Source of the DNA: JBBQDZ01 sp038237515
GTDB lineage: Bacteria > Actinomycetota > Thermoleophilia > Gaiellales > Gaiellaceae
Direction of reading: 5' to 3'
Assembly: GCA_038237515.1 (NCBI GenBank)
Contig: JBBRYP010000078.1
Span: 1-15,393, forward strand
DNA: 15,393 nucleotides
Under the pieces are notes generated by a model. The model did no database searches and was not told the DNA's origin. It worked only from the letters and a program-made list of their open reading frames with translations. Below are positions 13,760 through 15,393 of this stretch, piece after piece (within the stretch, counting starts at the first letter, position 1; every line of letters begins with the position of its first letter). The translations under genes were made by a program, and so were the position numbers.

Positions 13760-13852
13760 GGAGCGGCATGGGCCCGGTGGCCCAGCCCGTCTTCAAAACG
13801 GGTGAGGTCGTGTAACCCACGGCTGGGTAGGTTCGACTCCTGCGCCGCTCCG
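13760..13852 (+). tRNA. selC: Selenocysteine tRNA (anticodon TCA)
   Basis: A 93-nt tRNA with all hallmarks of bacterial tRNA-Sec. The acceptor stem has 8 bp (13760-13767 with 13844-13851) and the T stem 5 bp (13827-13831 with 13839-13843), making the 13-bp helix read by SelB. The D stem has 6 bp (TGGGCC/GGCCCA) with a 4-nt loop. The anticodon stem is CCCGT/ACGGG with loop CTTCAAA and TCA at 13793-13795. A 7-bp extra arm (13806-13812 with 13818-13824) carries a 5-nt loop. The discriminator base is G at 13852 and no CCA is encoded. It is serylated by SerRS, then converted by SelA. The genes for SelA and SelB lie just upstream, and a recombinase lies just downstream. Confidence 0.97.
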
Positions 13853-13970
13853 TCGACGATTCTTGGGGGTTGCAGGCGGATCTGCCGCCGCCGGCAGGCC
13901 ACGCTAGCGATCTTGCTTCGGCGCGGGGAGGGCTGGAGCCCCCGGATGTTGGTTTCTGTTGTCCCGGGAG

Positions 13971-13990
13971 GATCGCGCAACGATCGCGCA
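13971..13990 (+). repeat. Direct repeat (gatcgcgca twice) upstream of the recombinase
   Basis: Two copies of gatcgcgca (13971-13979, 13982-13990), 2 nt apart, lie in the ~200-nt gap between tRNA-Sec and the recombinase. Repeats in this position can be recombinase arm sites, but nothing here proves that. The rest of 13853-14056 shows no gene. Confidence 0.3.
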
Positions 13991-14056
13991 CGGCGGACCG
14001 GTCCGGCGCCCGGCCGACTTGCTGGCGGGGACGAGCAGAGCTAAGAGTGTCTGCTG

Positions 14057-15251
14057 ATGGAGGCTCAAGGCGCCGCGCCGGCACGACGAGCCCACGAGGG
14101 GATCACGGTTCGCCACTCGCGCCGCTGCCTGCGCGAGGGGGATCCCTGTTCGTGTTCTCCCTCCTACCAGGCGCAGGTCTGGTCGCCCCGTGACCGCAAG
14201 CCGATCCGCCGCAGCTTTCCGACGCTGGCCGCCGCCCGCGCCTGGAGGCAGGAGAGCCAGGTGGCGGTTCGGCGCCAGACGCTGCGGGCGCCAAACGCTG
14301 CTGACGGTGGCGGAAGTAGCCCAGGAATGGCTGGAAGCGGCCGAGGCGGGGATCATCCGCACCCGCTCCGGGACGCAGTACAAGCCCTCGGCGCTGCGCA
14401 ACTACCGCGACGCGATCGAGGGGAAGCTGCTGCCGGAGTTCGGTCATCTGCGCCTCTCCAGCGTCACCCGTACCTGTGTTCAGGATCTCGTCGACCGGCT
14501 TGTCGCGCAAGGGTACGCGCCCAGCTCGGTTCGGAACGCGATCCTGCCGCTGCGCTCGATCTACCGACGCTCCGTCGACCGCGGCGACGTGGCCAGCAAC
14601 CCGACCTTGAAGCTGTCGCTGCCTGCCCTGAAGGCGACGTGCCGTCCACTCCCTCGAGCTGCGGAGGCCGCTGCCTTGCTCGCGGCGCTGCCGCCCGGCG
14701 ACCGCGCCCTCTGGGCGACCGCCCTCTACGCCGGCCTCAGGCGAGGGGAACTGCAGGCGCTCGACTGGTCAGCGGTCGAGCTCGAGCAGCGGCTGATCCG
14801 GGTCGAGCGAGCCTGGGATCGCCGGGCCGGCCTGATCGAACCGAAAAGCCGAGCCGGACTACGACGAGTCCCGATCCCGGAAGTCCCGCGGACGCACCTA
14901 CTCGCCCACAAGCTGCAGCAAGGCCGTGGCGGGGAAGGATTCGTCTTCGCCGGCAGAAACGGCCGGCCCTTCGACCCAGGAGGAACGCTGAAACGCGCAC
15001 GCACAGCCTGGCAGCACGCGGAACTCGAGCCACTCCGCCTCCACGACTGCAGGCACACCTTCGCCAGCTTCATGATCGCAGCCGGCGTCAACCTGAAAGC
15101 ACTCAGCAGCTACATGGGCCACTCGACAATCACCGTCACCCTCGACCGGTACGGGCACCTCCTACCCGGCAACGAAAGCGAAGCAGCCGCCCTCCTCGAC
15201 GCCTGGCTACAGCGGCCAAACGAGCAGGAGTCGCGGGTTCGAGTCCGCTAG
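14057..15251 (+). pseudogene. Tyrosine recombinase/phage-type integrase, split by a +1 frameshift
   Basis: The protein can be read in two frames. From ATG 14057 the first frame gives an arm-binding N-terminus (GITVRHSRRCLREGDPCSC, then SYQAQVWSPRDRKPIRRSFP and AAARAWRQESQVAVRRQTLRAP). At about 14293 the reading must move to the next frame to continue as TLLTVAEVAQEWLEAAEAG and on through the SAM-like core domain and the catalytic domain. The catalytic residues are complete: Arg in YAGLRRGELQAL, Lys in EPKSRAGLRRVPI, HxxR in LHDCRHTFASF, His in GHSTITVTL, and Tyr in DRYGHLLPG. Removing one A from the AAA at 14293-14295 would join the halves exactly (…LRAP-T-LLTVAEV). The downstream frame alone has a GTG at 14190 but lacks the arm domain. 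It is probably the integrase of an element associated with tRNA-Sec or another tRNA site. A sequencing error or programmed shift remains possible. Confidence 0.8.
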
Positions 15252-15257
15252 GGTCCA
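15233..15257 (+). other. tRNA 3'-end-like remnant, candidate attachment site
   Basis: GCGGGTTCGAGTCCGC (15233-15248) resembles a tRNA T-arm and is followed by tagggtcca, which resembles an acceptor 3' strand plus discriminator A. One C is missing for a perfect 5-bp T stem, and no 5' half of a tRNA precedes it. It overlaps the last codons and stop of the recombinase. Such fragments typically mark att sites of elements that insert into tRNA genes. Its sequence differs from the tRNA-Sec 3' end except for ggttcga and tcc. Confidence 0.4.
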
Positions 15258-15260
15258 TGC

Positions 15261-15279
15261 CGTTGTAGAAAGCACAACG
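15261..15279 (+). terminator. Small hairpin after the recombinase, weak terminator candidate
   Basis: CGTTGT (15261-15266) pairs with ACAACG (15274-15279) around a 7-nt loop, 10 nt after the recombinase stop. There is no T tract, so termination is uncertain. The remaining sequence to 15393 shows no gene that I can support. Confidence 0.2.
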
Positions 15280-15393
15280 AAACGCCTGTAAATCGAGCGA
15301 TTCGAAGCAGATCCCCCTGGGTGAGGAACCTGCCCGAGTTGCCGCTGGCGGGGGCCCCGCTCCGCGTCCGTTGCCATCGAGCCGCGGCGGTGG

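Noticed and set aside
15230..15257. A functional tRNA gene at the recombinase 3' end
   Set aside because: Only a T-arm-like piece and acceptor-like strand exist, the T stem lacks one base, and there is no D arm, anticodon arm or 5' acceptor upstream.

Overview
The window is about 70% G+C and looks like an actinobacterial chromosome, most probably class Thermoleophilia (Gaiellales/Solirubrobacterales-like). The evidence is the GC-rich third positions, GTG starts, a recurrent TANNNT -10 box 6-10 nt before start codons (leaderless or near-leaderless transcription), a secreted collagen-like protein, an H-NOX protein and a fused MoaD-MoaE. The lineage is an inference from gene character, not from a marker gene.

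Left part (1-4858): a 5' fragment of a probable IS630-type transposase at the edge, then a receiver-only response regulator, both on the minus strand. A small TPR-like protein on the plus strand overlaps tail to tail with a GT4 glycosyltransferase. The glycosyltransferase lies downstream of a methylmalonyl-CoA mutase catalytic subunit on the minus strand. A fused molybdopterin synthase (MoaD-MoaE) is divergent from the mutase. It runs head-on into an exported collagen-like protein.

Middle part (4859-8968): a membrane site-2-protease-like M50 peptidase and a LOG-family phosphoribohydrolase form a two-gene plus-strand unit. They converge on a CPA1 cation/proton antiporter. Behind it is a D-Ala-D-Ala carboxypeptidase, also on the minus strand.

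Right part (8969-13852): this is the selenocysteine-decoding locus. selA, an O-methyltransferase-like gene and selB are translationally coupled by overlaps of 4 and 10 nt. A 93-nt tRNA-Sec (anticodon TCA, 8+5 bp acceptor/T helix, 6-bp D stem, long variable arm) follows. Between selB and the tRNA an H-NOX haem/NO sensor gene lies on the minus strand, divergent from the tRNA. SelA makes Sec-tRNA from Ser-tRNA(Sec), and SelB delivers it to UGA codons. selD and the selenoprotein genes are not in the window. The nearby molybdopterin synthase fits a molybdenum/selenium enzyme such as formate dehydrogenase elsewhere, but that is inference.

Far right (13853-15393): a tyrosine recombinase follows tRNA-Sec. 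Its N-terminal arm domain and its core/catalytic domain are in different frames, apparently because of one extra A in an AAA run, so it is called a pseudogene. Its 3' end carries a T-arm-like sequence resembling a tRNA remnant, possibly an attachment site. The last ~140 nt hold no recognisable gene.

Most noteworthy: the methyltransferase locked between selA and selB; an AT-rich perfect palindrome inserted in the selA reading frame with a rare TTA codon; the tRNA-Sec/integrase junction; and the repeated leaderless promoter pattern.
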